Assembly: GCA_036245525.1 (NCBI GenBank)
Contig: BTPG01000001.1
Coordinates: 182,139,250-182,203,249 of the forward strand
From: Semisulcospira habei
Lineage: Eukaryota; Mollusca; Gastropoda; Semisulcospiridae
DNA: 64,000 bases
Reading direction: 5' to 3'
The notes under the pieces were generated by a model that did no database searches, was not told where the DNA came from, and saw only the letters and a program-made list of their open reading frames with translations. This document shows, piece after piece, positions 9,976-21,623 of this stretch. A program made the position numbers and the translations under genes. Within the stretch, counting starts at the first letter, position 1. Every line of letters starts with the position of its first letter.

Positions 9976-11242
9976 AACCCCTAATCCTGTTAGAGCCTAT
10001 TACCAATGCAGTTCTCTCTGACTCATGTGTGTCAGGGTTGGTGTTGACTGTACTGGTTGTATGAGTGCCGGTGTTGGGGCCGGGGCCGGGCCGGTGGTGC
10101 CGGGGAGTGTTACCGTCTGTAATGATTTTAATGACTGAACATGTGTGTGGTTGTGTGCCCCTAAGTTTACAGATTGATTGAGACCTAGTTTTTGACCAAC
10201 ACCTGCAACAATGATTTCATTATTATAATTTGTTATTGTTCCCCATTTGGAGTTGAAGGTCAGATGGTAACATGTATAACCCGATGCCAACTACAAAGTC
10301 AACTTTTGATCTGGCATATCTGAGAACGTCTTGGTAGCGTTGTATGCTTGATGGGAGATCTACTGTTGAATTAATTGAATCTTCTAAGATTTGCGAGAAA
10401 CTGTTTTTTGTGCTTCAAATTTGCCACTTCCATTCAAAAATGTTTGATTTTGTTAGTGATTGTGCTCCTAGTATAACACCAGACATATGTTCTGATAGAC
10501 TCATTGACGCGCGTCGAGCTCCTGCTTGAGTAAACCCGTCAGATTTATCTAAAATAAATGTGGTCCAGGCGTTAGACTGCTTCTGCTCTATTGATCCTAA
10601 CCAGACTTGTGATTTTGATGAGAATGAAGTGTACCCAGGGTAATAATCTTGAGGGTATTGTCTGTGACTCATAGCATAATACAATGTACCCATGCCTTTG
10701 TGATCATCAAGTTATTTGTGTGAAGTCATACTTAGTGCTGAATGTTAAATTCATTACAGATGCGTTCAAACGCTTTCATATCCATGGGGTTGTTATAACC
10801 TGTTGAAACTGGATTCAGTTGGTAGTGGTGTAATGAAGTTCTGACAGTATACGTCTAAGCTGGTAATAAACATGGAAAACGATACACAGACCTAATCAGT
10901 TTGTTTGAGTGATTCAAGATGATCTGTGAAATGAAACACCACAGCCTGTAGTTGAACATAGTATATGCAAAGTTGAGTTGGTTTTGAAACATCTGTAGTG
11001 GACTTGAAAGACCACTATTCTTGCAGTAGAGTCATCTGTTATTGGAGGGTTTAGGTAATGGTCAAACGGGATGTCGGTACTTTGACTTGAAATAGGTCTT
11101 GTACGCTTGCGTCAGACACAGCTATGTCAAGCTGATTTAGTTGAATTATTTTCTGTTCATAAGTAGGTGCGACATTATATTTGGCATCCACATTAAATTG
11201 AAATGCGTTTGTTGTGGTAATGGTTGGTGATTTAAATTCCAT
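9951..11242 (-). pseudogene. Polinton 425-aa protein homologue, frameshifted
   Basis: Minus-strand equivalent of 49584-50861, with the same start MEFKSPTITTTNAFQF at 11242. Pieces of the frame are visible at 11051-11242, 10415-10693 and 10000-10290, separated by indels. It diverges from the 237-aa homologue across a short AT-rich spacer, as in the complete copy. Confidence 0.8.
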
Positions 11243-11267
11243 CCTTTTTTATATGAGATAATAAAAA

Positions 11268-11983
11268 ATGTTTATTACCTTAACAAATCTTGACACAAGC
11301 AAACCAGTGTGGTTAACTAATGGGATTGATAATCGGGATGGTAGCAAGGCTGCAGCTATCCATGAAATGTTCTACACAGTAAAATGGTTTAATGTAGAAG
11401 ATGATATATATAATAAAGTAATTTTTGATGGTAAGACTGAAGCTTTACCACCACGGGGTATTATAGACTTTTGTACTATAGCTGAATGGTTTCAAAGTAA
11501 TTTTAAAATTAAAGCAACTTTAAATCCAGCTAAACCTACTTGTTACATTAGAATTTCCCACACAAAATTGGTTAAGGATCTCAGATAGATTTGCATATTT
11601 ACTTGGATTTTATATTGACGAAGATTGGTGGAGAACAGATGATTTAGATGAAGCTATGTCTGGTATTATAACAATGAAGACAAAAAGACTTAAAATAACT
11701 GGAAAACGCCCTGTCAATTTGTCAGTACACACAGTGCTAAATGTTTATTTGAAAGAACTAAACACATCTGAGAATGTTCACAATGGAAAGCCTTCAACTT
11801 TGTTGAGATGCTTACCAACTGGAACTGCTCCGTATTGTGAAAGTGTGGTTGTTAGATTTCCTAATTTGCAGTTTAAGAAAATTAGGTTCTAGTTTCTTTG
11901 AGTCACTGAGTATATCTGTAACTAATCAGGATGACAAACCAGTTCTTATGCATGATTTTAGTGTTGTGTTGGAAATTAAATAA
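11268..11983 (+). pseudogene. Polinton 237-aa beta-rich protein homologue, frameshifted
   Basis: Starts MFITLTNLDTSK like the gene at 50886 and ends with the same VLEIK-stop. The middle (about 11390-11690) is more diverged than the rest of block B, with several shifts. The conserved NVHNGKPSTLLRCLPTGTAP block is present around 11765-11830. Confidence 0.8.
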
Positions 11984-12005
11984 TTTTATTTTTGTTTATA
12001 AAAAA

Positions 12006-12886
12006 ATGAGTGGTCGGTCCAAAGTCTGAGAATCATACCAGTTGCATGTCCAGTAACAGAATTGAAAGATTTGGCAGACGTACAGGATTTTGAGAAGTGA
12101 AGGAGGAAATTGGAGAAATATATGGTTTTGAACTTGATTCCTATGGCATGTACAAGAGGAAAGTAATTGTTGACATGAAAGACGGTGAAAAACAGATTCC
12201 TAAACTTGGTCAGCTACGTGATGTTACTGTACCTACTCCACCTGTAAATAATGCGCCTTACAACTTAATACATGTGGGAAATAAGTGGGTGGTTTCACCT
12301 GTACCTGTTCCACCACCCACAATTGACTGGGACATAAAGTTGGAATTTATTAGTCCTTATGTATACACTGATGATGAAGGTGCCTTAGTGTTTAGGAAAG
12401 TTGTTTAATTCTGGGCCGCTTATTGTAAGCCTTGTTCCAAGCTTTGCCCCAGACAACAATAGCAGAGAAAAACTGAAAGTTGAAAATTATGAGAGACGGC
12501 GGTATCTTCTTACAACTAGAAAGGGTAGATCAGATACTTCTGTTGTGTTTATGCCAGCAAGCTTAGTCATGGCTAGAGAAGCGACAATAGTATTTGAAAT
12601 TATCATGAAATCTGTTGCTACTGCTAAAGAGGCTCAAATTGCACAAGGAATTAAACTTACATGGGACGAAACAGTAACAGAATCATCAAAGGTCTTTATT
12701 GCTATTACAAAAAATAATGATGTTATTAATGTTTCGAGCAGTGTTCCAGCTGTCAAGGTGGTGGTCGACAAAACAACTTTTGTTCGTCTAACTTACATAA
12801 ACCTTGAACACATTGATCTTGTTGCATTTTATTATGCCAGCAAATTGTATACTTTTGAAGAGTTGCAAAATGTAATTGCTGATTAA
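12006..12886 (+). pseudogene. Polinton 291-aa protein homologue, frameshifted
   Basis: Equivalent of 51621-52496. An early shift near 12025, one at about 12098 (GAGAAGTGAAGGAGG) and one at 12405 (GTTTAATTC) split it into frames 12097-12408 and 12401-12886. The last 160 residues are intact and nearly identical to the complete copy. Confidence 0.85.
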
Positions 12887-12915
12887 ATAAAAAAAAATAT
12901 TTGTCGAATAAAAAA

Positions 12916-13012
12916 ATGGTAAACTTCTATCCGCAACTACCAACGCTTGATCCGACTGAAACAAATGTGACGACTAAATCATTAACACACGTCTGCGCCT
13001 GGTCCACATGAT
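12916..13012 (+). pseudogene. Start of Polinton 208-aa protein homologue, truncated
   Basis: The start codon and first few residues (MVN-YPQ) match the gene at 52518, then similarity fades and the frame stops at about 13010. It marks the right end of recognisable Polinton sequence in fragment B. Confidence 0.55.
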
Positions 13013-13404
13013 TGCCAATTGCTTTCAGATAAATACATTACAGGCAGACTGCATTGCAGAATTAATATATAATTACAGAAGCTTTGAAAGAATTTTTTTG
13101 TATTTTTTTTGGAGCAGTGAGGATTGGACGAATATAGTCTCACGGTGCATAAAGTACGGTTATTAATGGACCGTTATTCAATTCTGATGTGATGTTTACA
13201 TTACTTGGCTAACATATGTTTTATCATGATACATAGTGAGAATGTGATTTTGCTTCATCATGACTGTATTTTTGTCAGTTTTATTTGTGTTCTGCGTTTT
13301 GTCTACGTATTGAAAATACGGTAGACTTTGAAATGGGGCTGGTCGGAGCACGTTCCAGAGCATGCACATGACATTTTTGGCATGCGGGGCAGAAATTCTG
13401 GCAA

Positions 13405-13830
<426 letters not shown>

Positions 13831-13833
13831 AGG

Positions 13834-14215
13834 GTTTGATTGATTGTACATTGCTTAACGTCCCGACAGCAACAAGGCTTTCTCAGGACATGCCTGCACT
13901 GCTTGTGGAAAAAAAACCAACAACCCAGAATATTGAATGTATGTCGCCAGCCGGTGCAATACGTTAAATAAACCTACGACCATAAATAAATAAAGCTAAG
14001 ACCATTTAGCAACACACATCCAATATCAAGAGCTACAGGCAGCGCAGACAGTAAAGGAGAGTTTAAAAAAGGAAAAGACAGGTGAATGGACCAAGGGTAG
14101 ACAGAAACACATGCCCCAGAATAGAAGAGAAAACCCACCCTGTGGGCCTGACCAGGGTGACCCTGGGAACTAAAACGTAGTTAACCCAAGTCCCCCAGGG
14201 CAGATCCGGGTGGGG
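13834..14215 (-). mobile_element. SINE-like repeat, copy 1, with 14-bp target-site duplication
   Basis: A 382-bp non-coding element flanked by perfect 14-bp direct repeats AGCTAGATAAAAGG at 13820-13833 and 14216-14229. The plus-strand left end is TTGATTGATTGTACATTGC, so on the minus strand the element ends in an (AATC)n tail, which is why I assign minus. Copies 2 and 3 lie at 20845-21214 and 23621-30232. The long duplication and simple tail point to LINE-driven retroposition. Confidence 0.85.
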
Positions 14216-14229
14216 AGCTAGATAAAAGG

Positions 14230-15083
14230 TTGATATTAAATGAGTTTGTTAACCAGCATTGTACCTCTATAACTTTTTGAGTGATAATTAAATATTTTTT
14301 TAAAATATATATTTTCACATTTTGGGAATTAATTTCATGAATTACATGGGTTAATCTTAAAACAATTGAATCATTTTTATGAAGAAAAAAAACATTCTTT
14401 CCATTAATAATCACATGATTTTTCATATATGGTATTTACATAAGCCTACAGTTTTTCTCAGCTGTCGGGTACGATTAGGTCAATTGTGACCTGTATGCCC
14501 TAGGTGCGAAAATTAGACAATGTTCTGCACCACTTTTACGGAGTCATTTGTAAAATAGCTAACATAACTTTAATTTTTCTTTTACAAAAACAAATATCTT
14601 CTCATTAATACCCTCATGATTTTTCATAAACAGTGTTTGCATAAGCCTGCTGTTTATGTAATCCCTAGGCGTGAAAATCAGCAAGAAAATTGCAAAGTTG
14701 ATCCTCTGATATGTCAAATGTTAGTACTGCGATGAGTGACGTATAACATCGAGTCGACACTATGAACACGGCATCGTGGGACTAATGGTGCCATGACGTG
14801 AAGCTTGAAGTGACGTCATTTCGCTGCTCGTGCTATTATTCTTCTTCAGAATAGCTATGTTACACCAGACCACAGAGCTCACGAATGGCGGGAATCGCCG
14901 TGTGTCCGTCTTTATTTGTGTGCACCGACGTGTGTTGATCAGAGGCTTAGAGAGGAAGGAAATGGATCAGCATAATAAGCCTAAAAATATGAACAACTCT
15001 GAATGTTCCTAAATGATAAACGCATCTGAGCTCCAAACAATACAGTAGACTTTGGGATTGAAATCCTCATCTTGTTAGGATAA
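14230..15083. other. No feature recognised
   Basis: AT-rich intergenic sequence. It contains two similar stretches of about 60 bases (around 14395-14450 and 14595-14650, each with TCATGATTTTTCATA and GCATAAGCCT) that look like an old direct repeat. No gene seen. Confidence 0.5.
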
Positions 15084-15290
15084 TTTGTTTCTTCAAAAAC
15101 ATTACCGATGACATGACTACATGGGAATGTCTACTTCTAGGCTCAATTTTAGCCTACTTGCCCGTTGTGTGCCCACACAACCCGAGAGGCACCCGGGGAA
15201 CCCCCCCCCCCCCCCCCCCAGAGGGGCCGAGAGTTATCTCCCCATACCTGCCTTACCAGATCCGGTCACGAGACCATCCAGTCTTGCTAC
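15084..15290 (+). repeat. DIRS left inverted terminal repeat
   Basis: Matches the minus strand of about 21395-21585 almost base for base, including a poly-C run (15201-15219) whose partner is the poly-G run near 21470-21489. It includes the ACCGATGACATGAC motif that recurs at every DIRS end in this window. Confidence 0.85.
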
Positions 15291-15798
15291 TTCGCTCGTG
15301 ATGAGAAGACGTGGCTGGCCTGCGCTCTCACTGCCTCGACCGGTCTTCTGCCTACCGACGCCCGTTGCTGACTTCATGTGCTCTGCGCCCTCTTCTACCC
15401 TGCCGTCTACCCTGCCTTCTCTTCCTGCTTCGTTGAGGCTGCTTGCGGGGATTCTTCTGCTGTCGGTGGACGGCGGTTTGCCTACCCTTCCCCCTTCCCT
15501 TCGTTGCAGAGGTAAGGTAGCGGTAGTTCCCTCGGCCGGCCCTCGGGCTGAGAGCCGGCCGACTGTTGGGTGCTTCCCTGCTTTCTTTCTTAGTGGTCTT
15601 TCTTTCAGTGTGTAGTGCCTGATTAGCTCACGGTCGGTTTTTACCGTTTCATGCCCGTTTGGCACGTGGGCCTTGGGCTCCTTGTGTGTTAGCCCGTTTA
15701 AAGGCCCTTTAGCCCTCCGAGAGCTCCCCATTACGCTTCTCCGGGAGCCCGCTTGCGCTTAGCCATTATGCTTTGTGCTCCCGGTGCGGTGACTTTAA

Positions 15799-15983
15799 CA
15801 GACCTGTTTACCATTCACATTTGGCGTATTAAAGTACACAATTTTGCTTTGGGGTACACATACATAAAACACGTGTATACAAATACACATTTTGGAGACT
15901 GACAACTCCCTGGCTTGTGAATAAATACACACAATTAGGCAGTTGAAAGTACATTGACTGCACCCAGGGGGTAAACAGGTCTG
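15799..15983. mobile_element. MITE with 14-bp terminal inverted repeats
   Basis: A 185-bp AT-rich insert in GC-rich DIRS sequence. Ends CAGACCTGTTTACC (15799-15812) and GGTAAACAGGTCTG (15970-15983) are perfect inverted repeats, flanked by CTTTAA at 15793-15798 and 15984-15989. The duplication contains TTAA, so a piggyBac/Kolobok-like TTAA inserter or a 6-bp duplicator is possible. Solo copies of the end motif occur near 26784-26797 and 29140-29153. Confidence 0.85.
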
Positions 15984-16915
15984 CTTTAAGTGGCCGACGG
16001 ACACCCACTCGGTCTGCCTACCGTGTTCAGGTTGTTCCTCGGGCCGCAGGTGTAAGGTTTGTGCGGCCTGGCCTGAGGTTCTGTGGGCGGACCTTTGGTC
16101 CTTCTACCGCCGAGAGCATTCCCGCCCGGCTAACGAGCGTCCGGCGCCCATTGAGACGTTGGCCGCCCTTACGGTTTCCTCTGACCTCTCCCACACGGAA
16201 CGGTCTTCTCGTCGGGGTTCGCGTTCCTTGTCTGACCACGGGACCGCCACTGCTGCCACACCCGCTGACCCTTCCGGAGGGTCTGTTTGCCGGCTTAGCG
16301 CCCGTCCCACCGGGAGTGGCCAGCAGCAGTCGGCCTTGAGCCGTCCGTCGTTGACGAGCCGTCCTCACCACTCTCCACGCAACAGGCCCGCTGATCCTTT
16401 CGGAGGATCTCCTTGCCGGCATAGTGGCCTACTTCCGGAGTATGGCCCGGAGAGACATCAGCACCGTCCTTCGCGACGCAGCCGCGACCCTGATCCTCAC
16501 TGTTCCTCCTCTCGACGCCCACGCTCTCGCTCGCCTGGCGAGCGCCGTCAGCGGGATCCTCGCCGCCCTGCTTCCCCTCAGGCGCCTTCGCTCTCTGCGC
16601 CAGGCGTCGCCTTCATTGCGTCTCCGCCCTCGTTGACCTTCCTCGCGTCATCGGGACTCCTCACCGCGTGCTCGCCGGGCGCCTTCTCGCCCTCGATCCC
16701 GCTCCCGGTCGCCTCCTCACTTACCGCCGCGCTCCCCGCTGCCCTCACGTCCCCTGTCTTCGCCGGAGGTTCAGCGCTCTCCTGGGACCTCGCTGCGGTC
16801 GGTGGTGGTTCCGGTGCCTTCTCGACGCCCCCTAGAGGACGACACGCTCAGCCTGCTGCCTGAAGACTCCGTCTCGGCTCTTTTGGACGAGGAGGGTCGC
16901 TCGACCTCGCCCGTG

Positions 16916-17035
16916 GCCAACGGCCATACCACGTTGAATACACCGGTTCTCGTCTGATCACCGAAGTTAAGCAACGTCGGGCTCGGTTAGTACTTGGATG
17001 GGTGACCGCCTGGGAACACCAAGTGCTGTTGGCAT
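16916..17035 (+). rRNA. 5S rRNA sequence, retroposed copy
   Basis: A 120-base sequence with the universal 5S layout: helix I arms GCCAAC and GTTGGC pair perfectly, followed by CGGCCATACCAC, the A-box-like AAGTTAAGCAACGTCGG, C-box TTGGATGGGTGACCGCCTGGGAA and the closing GTGCTGTTGGC. Instead of a T-run terminator it is followed by ATTAAAAGAAG and 18 As. It sits inside a retrotransposon gag region, not a 5S tandem array, so it is probably a processed copy or a 5S-headed SINE. I do not see a convincing duplication at its borders. Confidence 0.9.
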
Positions 17036-17896
17036 TAAAAGAAGAAAAAAAAAAAAAAAAGAAGAGCCTCGAGGTGGCTTCCCCCTCGGCGCTCCCCTCT
17101 TCTTCCCGGTCAGAGACGCTTTTAGCTCTGGAGGAAGCCGCCAGGATCGTGGCCGTGACGCTGCCGGCGGACGCCTGCCCAGCTTCCCCGCCTCTGAAGA
17201 GGAAGGTCGTCGCCTTCGTTGACGCGGAGAGACAGGTCAAGAAGTTTAAGTCGCTTCCCCAACCGCCCGGCTTTAAGGACCTTCGAGACGTCTTTTCGTT
17301 GCACCTGCAGCTAGCCACGTCCCAGGAGCCGGTCTTCTTCTCCGACCGTCGCTGGCCCGCGGATTTAGACATGTCGTTTCGGTGGGACTGGTATGCTGGT
17401 GATTCCACAGGCCTTCTCCATCCCTCTGCCTACGCTGGACCCTTCGGCCGTGTCGCTAGCCGGCGGCCCGACTGCTGCGGCGGTCCCTGCCGCGGGGCCT
17501 GAACAAGACAGCGACCTTGGTCCGGAACTCCTTAGCTGCTCTGGTGTCTTGGAGCTCCTCACTCAAGCCTCGGTCCGTCGGGTGGAGGAATCCTGGCTTC
17601 CCCTCCTAGGCGACCTGCTGGTCCTCGCGGAGACCGCCAACCGCGCCGCCTACCACTCGTCGGTCAACGCGATGGCTGCGTCGACCACTGCGACCTCATG
17701 CGTCGAGATGCCCTGCTCCTCGCCTGCAGTACGTTGCCGCCAGTCCTGCGAGCGCAACTTCGCCGTGCCCCCTTGGGTGGGCCCTTGCTGTTCGGCGACA
17801 CCTGGTCCACTGTGAGAGCCTCGGGGTCTCCGGTCGGCGGGCGGCTAGCCGATTCCCGCGGAAATTGGCTCACGCTCTTTTGCGACGACCCCTGGA

Positions 17897-18873
17897 TTGC
17901 GACACCGTCTCTACAGGTCTGCGGATCGTCTTCCGAAGCCCGCCGCCCTTACGTCGTGCCCCTCTCTGGACCGAGATTCCCAGCGACCCGCTGAGGGCCG
18001 CCGCTTGAGGGAAGAGGTAGCCCCCCTGCTCAGGAAAGCCGCCACAGACGTTGTCAGAGTCCCCGACTCACAGGCCTTCTACGGCCGCCTTTCGTCGTGC
18101 CGAAGCCTGGAGGGAGATGGCGTCCGGTCATCGATCTTGCGGCGCTGAACAAGTTCATTTTGGCCCCCTCCTTTTGGATGGAGACTGCCAGAGCCCTGAA
18201 AGCCGCGGTCCAGCCTCTCGACTTCGCAGTCAGTCTGGACCTCTCCGACGCGTACCTGCATGTCCCGATGCACCAGGCCTCCAGCAAGTTTCTCAGGTTT
18301 GCGATCGACGGCGTCGTTTACCAGTTCCGGGCACTGCCTTTCGGACTCAACCTCAGCCCCTGGGTCTTCACTCGGCTGATGGACGCCGTAGTCGCCTTAG
18401 CCCGACAGTCCTCCTCCAGTCCGACGTCGAACTACCTGGACGACCTCCTTTTGCGCAACCAGTCGGAGACCGTGCTAGCCACGGACAGAGATGCTCTCCT
18501 GCACCTCCTGGCACACTTGGGCTTCCTAGTAAACGACGGCAAGTCAGATCTCTCTCCCTCCCACCGGTTTGTGCACCTGGGTATGGAATTTGCTACCGAC
18601 CTCAACTCGGTTCGCCTTCTGGCGCCCCGGATCAAGAAGACTGCGGATCTAGCCGACCAGTTAGCTCGGGAGGATGCAGCCCCCGCCAGAGTCTGGCTTC
18701 AGTTGCTGGGTTTGATGAACGCCGCAGCGGATTTTATCCCACTAGGGCGTCTCGACTCCCGGCCGATTCAACTGCATCTTCTTCTCCATTGGCGTCCGTC
18801 TTCCGGAGACTTGACGACCGCGGTCCCAGTGTCCCAGATGCTCCGTCCGCACCTTCGTCGCCTATGTGGCTAG
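17897..18873 (+). pseudogene. DIRS reverse transcriptase
   Basis: Main frame 18097-18873 (258 aa) carries PKPGGRWRPVIDLAALN, the catalytic block VSLDLSDAYLHVPM, FRALPFGLNLSPWVF and the active-site NYLDDLL. The expected N-terminal thumb-side segment (LREEVAPLLRKAAT...) is in the adjacent frame 17897-18095, so one frameshift lies near 18090. Both catalytic Asp motifs are intact. Confidence 0.88.
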
Positions 18874-19516
18874 CGTCGGGAGTTCCCCTGGCCTCTCCCC
18901 CTCAAAACGCAGATCTCTCTTTGCGTCGATGCCAGCCTTTCTGGATGGGGGGGCCCATCGCCTGCCGCGGTTCCTCGCGACCTCGGGCCTCTGGCCCTCA
19001 GACTTGGCGCACACCCACATCAACTGGCTGGAGATGCAGGCCGTCTGGCAAGCCCTTCAGGTCTGGGAGGACCTCCTCCGACACCAGGAACTTCTCGTGC
19101 TTTCAGACAACACGACGGTGGTCGCTTACATCCAGAAGCAAGGGGGCACACACTCCCCCGACCTGTGTATGCTCCTCTACAGGATGATGCGTTGGTGCGA
19201 GGACCGGGGCATTATCCTTCGAGCCCGGCACGTTCCCGGACACCTGAATGTCTTGGCCGACTCTCTGTCTCGCCGCGGCCAGCTCCTACACACGGAATGG
19301 ACCCTGCGACAGGACATCTTTCGGATGATCTGCGCCTGCAGGGAGACTCCCCAGGTCGACTTGTTCGCCACGAGGTGGAACCACCAGCTTCCCCTCTTCA
19401 TCTCCCCGATTCCCGACCCCCTTGCCTGGGCTGTCGATGCGCTCTCCATTCCCTGGGACGGCCTTGTGGCCTATGCCTACCCCCCCCTACCGTCCTCGTT
19501 CCCAAAGTCCTCCTGA
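18866..19516 (+). pseudogene. DIRS RNase H domain
   Basis: The frame contains RNase H landmarks in order: WLEMQAVWQAL (catalytic Glu), VLSDNTTVVAYI (catalytic Asp) and HVPGHLNVLADSLSR (His/Asp), then VDLFATRWN, the linker typical of DIRS and Pao-like polyproteins. The first catalytic Asp region is disturbed, with a frameshift from the reverse transcriptase near 18870-18940. Confidence 0.85.
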
Positions 19517-20856
19517 AACTGCGGGGCTGTTCGGCGATCCTCCTGTTGGTCGCGCCGTTCGCCTGGAACCGCTCCTGGACCACCAACCTGCTCAGCCTCG
19601 CCACGGACCCGCCCCTGCAGCTGCCCACCCCGCGGACCATGCTCAAGCAACCGCGCCAGCCGCTGTTCCACCCCTGCCCGGAGCGACTCCTCCTTCACGC
19701 CTGGAGGTTGTGCAGCAAGCCCTCGGAGCTAGAGGCTACTCGGGTGCAGCAATGGAGGCGATCGCTGCAGCCCGTAGACCATCGACCCTTCGAGTCTACG
19801 AGGGAAAGTGGCGAGTCCTCTGTTCCTGGTGCACCGATCACGGCCTTACGCCCACGGATCTGACTAATCCTCAGCTGGCGGACTTCTTTCTCTGGCTCTT
19901 CCGAGACCAAGGCCTAGCCCCCATCACGGTACGCGGTTACCTGTCCATGATTGCGGACACCTATCGTCACCTGGGACGACCCGATCCGGGCGCCTGCAAG
20001 GACCTAGCCGACCTTATGGGACACTTCGGCTTACAGCGCCCGACACTCCGCTCGCTCATTCCTCGCTGGGCCTACCCTGGGTGCTCACGTGGTTGAACTC
20101 CGCCCGCTTCGAACCTTTACCTTTGGCCCAGTTCGCGGACTTGACACGCAAGACTTGTTTCCTGCTGGCCCTTGCTACCGCTTCGCGTGCGGGCAAGCTA
20201 CATGTGCTTCGGCACGCCCTTCCTGTCTGCAGTTCCGTACAGATGGCTCCGTCCAGCTGCTCACGGACCCGGCCTTTCTGGCGAAGAACAGGTCTCCTTT
20301 AACTCCGCCTCAGGTGATCACCATTAGGCCGCTGAGAGACCGACCCCGGTCCCAGGAGACCAGGCTACAGGATCCCGTGCGCGCCCTTAAAATCTATCTG
20401 CGGCGATCTAAGCCCGTCCGCAGGGGACGGTCGCGCCTCTTCCTACCTCTAAGACCCAACCGGCGTGACATTACAGCCCAGACGATCTCTTCCTGGCTCC
20501 GCTGGGTCATACGCTCCACTTATCAGGAGATCTCCCCTCAGGGAGCGAAGAGGCTGCACATTCACGCACACGAGGTACGAGCTATGGCCACGAGCGTCGC
20601 GTTTGATCGAAACTGCGCTGTCAAGGACATCGTGGCCGCCGTGGGCTGGAAAACCGAGTCGGTCTTTGCCCGTTTCTACCTCCGGGACCTGGCCAGCCAG
20701 CGAGAGAATCTCCTGCACTGGTGGGGGACATCGCCGCGGCGCAACACTCCCTCCCGGCACCACCGGCACCGTGGTGTGCACTTCGCTAAAATTGTCGGGA
20801 GTGTGCGACGGGGAAAACGGCGCTGTTCTGTTGGGGAGTTTTGGTTTATTGATTGA
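19422..20856 (+). pseudogene. DIRS tyrosine recombinase, frameshifted
   Basis: Frames 19422-20096, 20081-20302 and 20089-20856 together hold an N-terminal SAM-like core-binding part (STLRVYEGKW...VRGYLSMIADTYRHLG) and the catalytic part. Visible catalytic features are the first Arg (around ASRAGKLH, 20081 frame), H-x-x-R in HAHEVRAMATS and the nucleophile Tyr in VFARFYLRD (20089 frame). This enzyme integrates the circular DNA intermediate. At least two frame changes make it inactive as sequenced. Confidence 0.85.
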
Positions 20857-21214
20857 TTGTACATTGCTTAACGTCCCGACAGCAACAAGGCTTTCTCAGG
20901 ACGTGCCTGCACTGCTTGTGAAAAAAAAAAAAATAAACAGAACATTGAATGTATGTCGCCAGCCGGTCAAATACATTAAATAAACCTAACACATGGGGCC
21001 TAAATAACACACATCCAATATCACGAGCTACAGGCAGTGCAGACAGTAGGGAGAGTTTTAAAAAGGCAAATAAAGGTGAATGGACAAAGGGTAGACAGAA
21101 ACACATGCCCCAGAATAGAGAGAAAAACCCACCCTGTGGGGCTGACCAGGGTGACCCTGGGAACTAAAAAATACCTAACCCCACCCAAGTCCCCCAGGGC
21201 AGACCCGGGTGGGG
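20845..21214 (-). mobile_element. SINE-like repeat, copy 2
   Basis: About 370 bp, highly similar to copy 1, with 14-bp direct repeats TTGGGGAGTTTTGG at 20831-20844 and 21215-21228. It is inserted just after the recombinase C-terminus of the DIRS element and so is younger than that element. Confidence 0.88.
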
Positions 21215-21264
21215 TTGGGGAGTTTTGGGCGGCACCCTCCTCCTCATCGCAATTCTCCCATGTA

Positions 21265-21623
21265 GTCATGTCATCGGTAATGTTTTTGAAGAAACAAATT
21301 CATTTTTCTCTAAAAGGTATTTTTTCGAAAAATACTTACCGATGACATGACTCGGATGACCCTCCCTCCTGCCCCGCTTGCCGCTTTCGAGCGAAGTATC
21401 AGACTGAATGGTCTCGTGACCGGATCTGGTAAGGCAGGTATGGGGAGATAACTCTCGGCCCCTCTGGGGGGGGGGGGGGGGGGGGGGGTCCCTGAGTGCC
21501 TCTCGGGTTGTGTGGGCACACAACGGGCAAGTAGGCTAAAATTGAGCCTAGAAGTAGACATTCCCATGTAGTCATGTCATCGGTAAGTATTTTTCGAAAA
21601 AATACCTTTTAGAGAAAAATGAA
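21265..21623 (-). repeat. DIRS internal complementary region and right terminal repeat
   Basis: Minus-strand reading of 21265-21350 gives the element's right end joined to its left end (...AAAAATGAA + TTTGTTTCTTC...), the internal complementary region used to circularise DIRS DNA. It is followed by the inverted copy of the left terminal repeat (about 21395-21585) and the right extreme end. Confidence 0.82.

Larger units (their letters stand above)
8204..12960 (+). mobile_element. Polinton fragment B, decayed, starting at the assembly gap
   Basis: This block matches 47.9-52.56 kb of the complete Polinton in the same orientation and gene order: capsid, 408-aa, 425-aa, 237-aa, 291-aa and the first codons of the 208-aa gene. 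Nucleotide similarity is high, but every gene except part of the 291-aa one is cut into pieces by single-base insertions and deletions. It is inverted relative to fragment A. Similarity ends near 12950-12960, a few codons into the 208-aa homologue. Confidence 0.9.
15300..17890 (+). pseudogene. DIRS gag-like region, interrupted
   Basis: GC-rich sequence preceding the reverse transcriptase, with Arg/Ser/Pro-rich frames at 16159-16863 and 17002-17502. The latter includes a segment (LLALEEAARIVAVTLPAD, then PPGFKDLRDVF) that looks like a DIRS gag helical region. It is broken by a MITE (15799-15983), a 5S-derived insertion (16916-17060) and frame changes. I do not recognise a specific Gag domain. 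Confidence 0.5.
15084..21623 (+). mobile_element. DIRS-type tyrosine-recombinase retrotransposon, degenerate
   Basis: The order gag-like region, reverse transcriptase, RNase H, tyrosine recombinase defines a DIRS-group element. It starts TTTGTTTCTTCAAAAAC at 15084 and ends ...AGAGAAAAATGAA at about 21623. The left ~200 bases recur inverted at about 21395-21585. An internal complementary region at about 21265-21350 reads, on the minus strand, as the right end joined to the left end, which is diagnostic for DIRS. There is no target-site duplication, as expected. It is markedly more GC-rich than its flanks. Coding regions carry several frameshifts, and three later insertions interrupt it. Confidence 0.88.

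Noticed and set aside
15121..15731. Several 60-165 codon ORFs on both strands in the DIRS left part
   Set aside because: They start in the terminal repeat or are shadow frames in GC-rich DNA without domain content.
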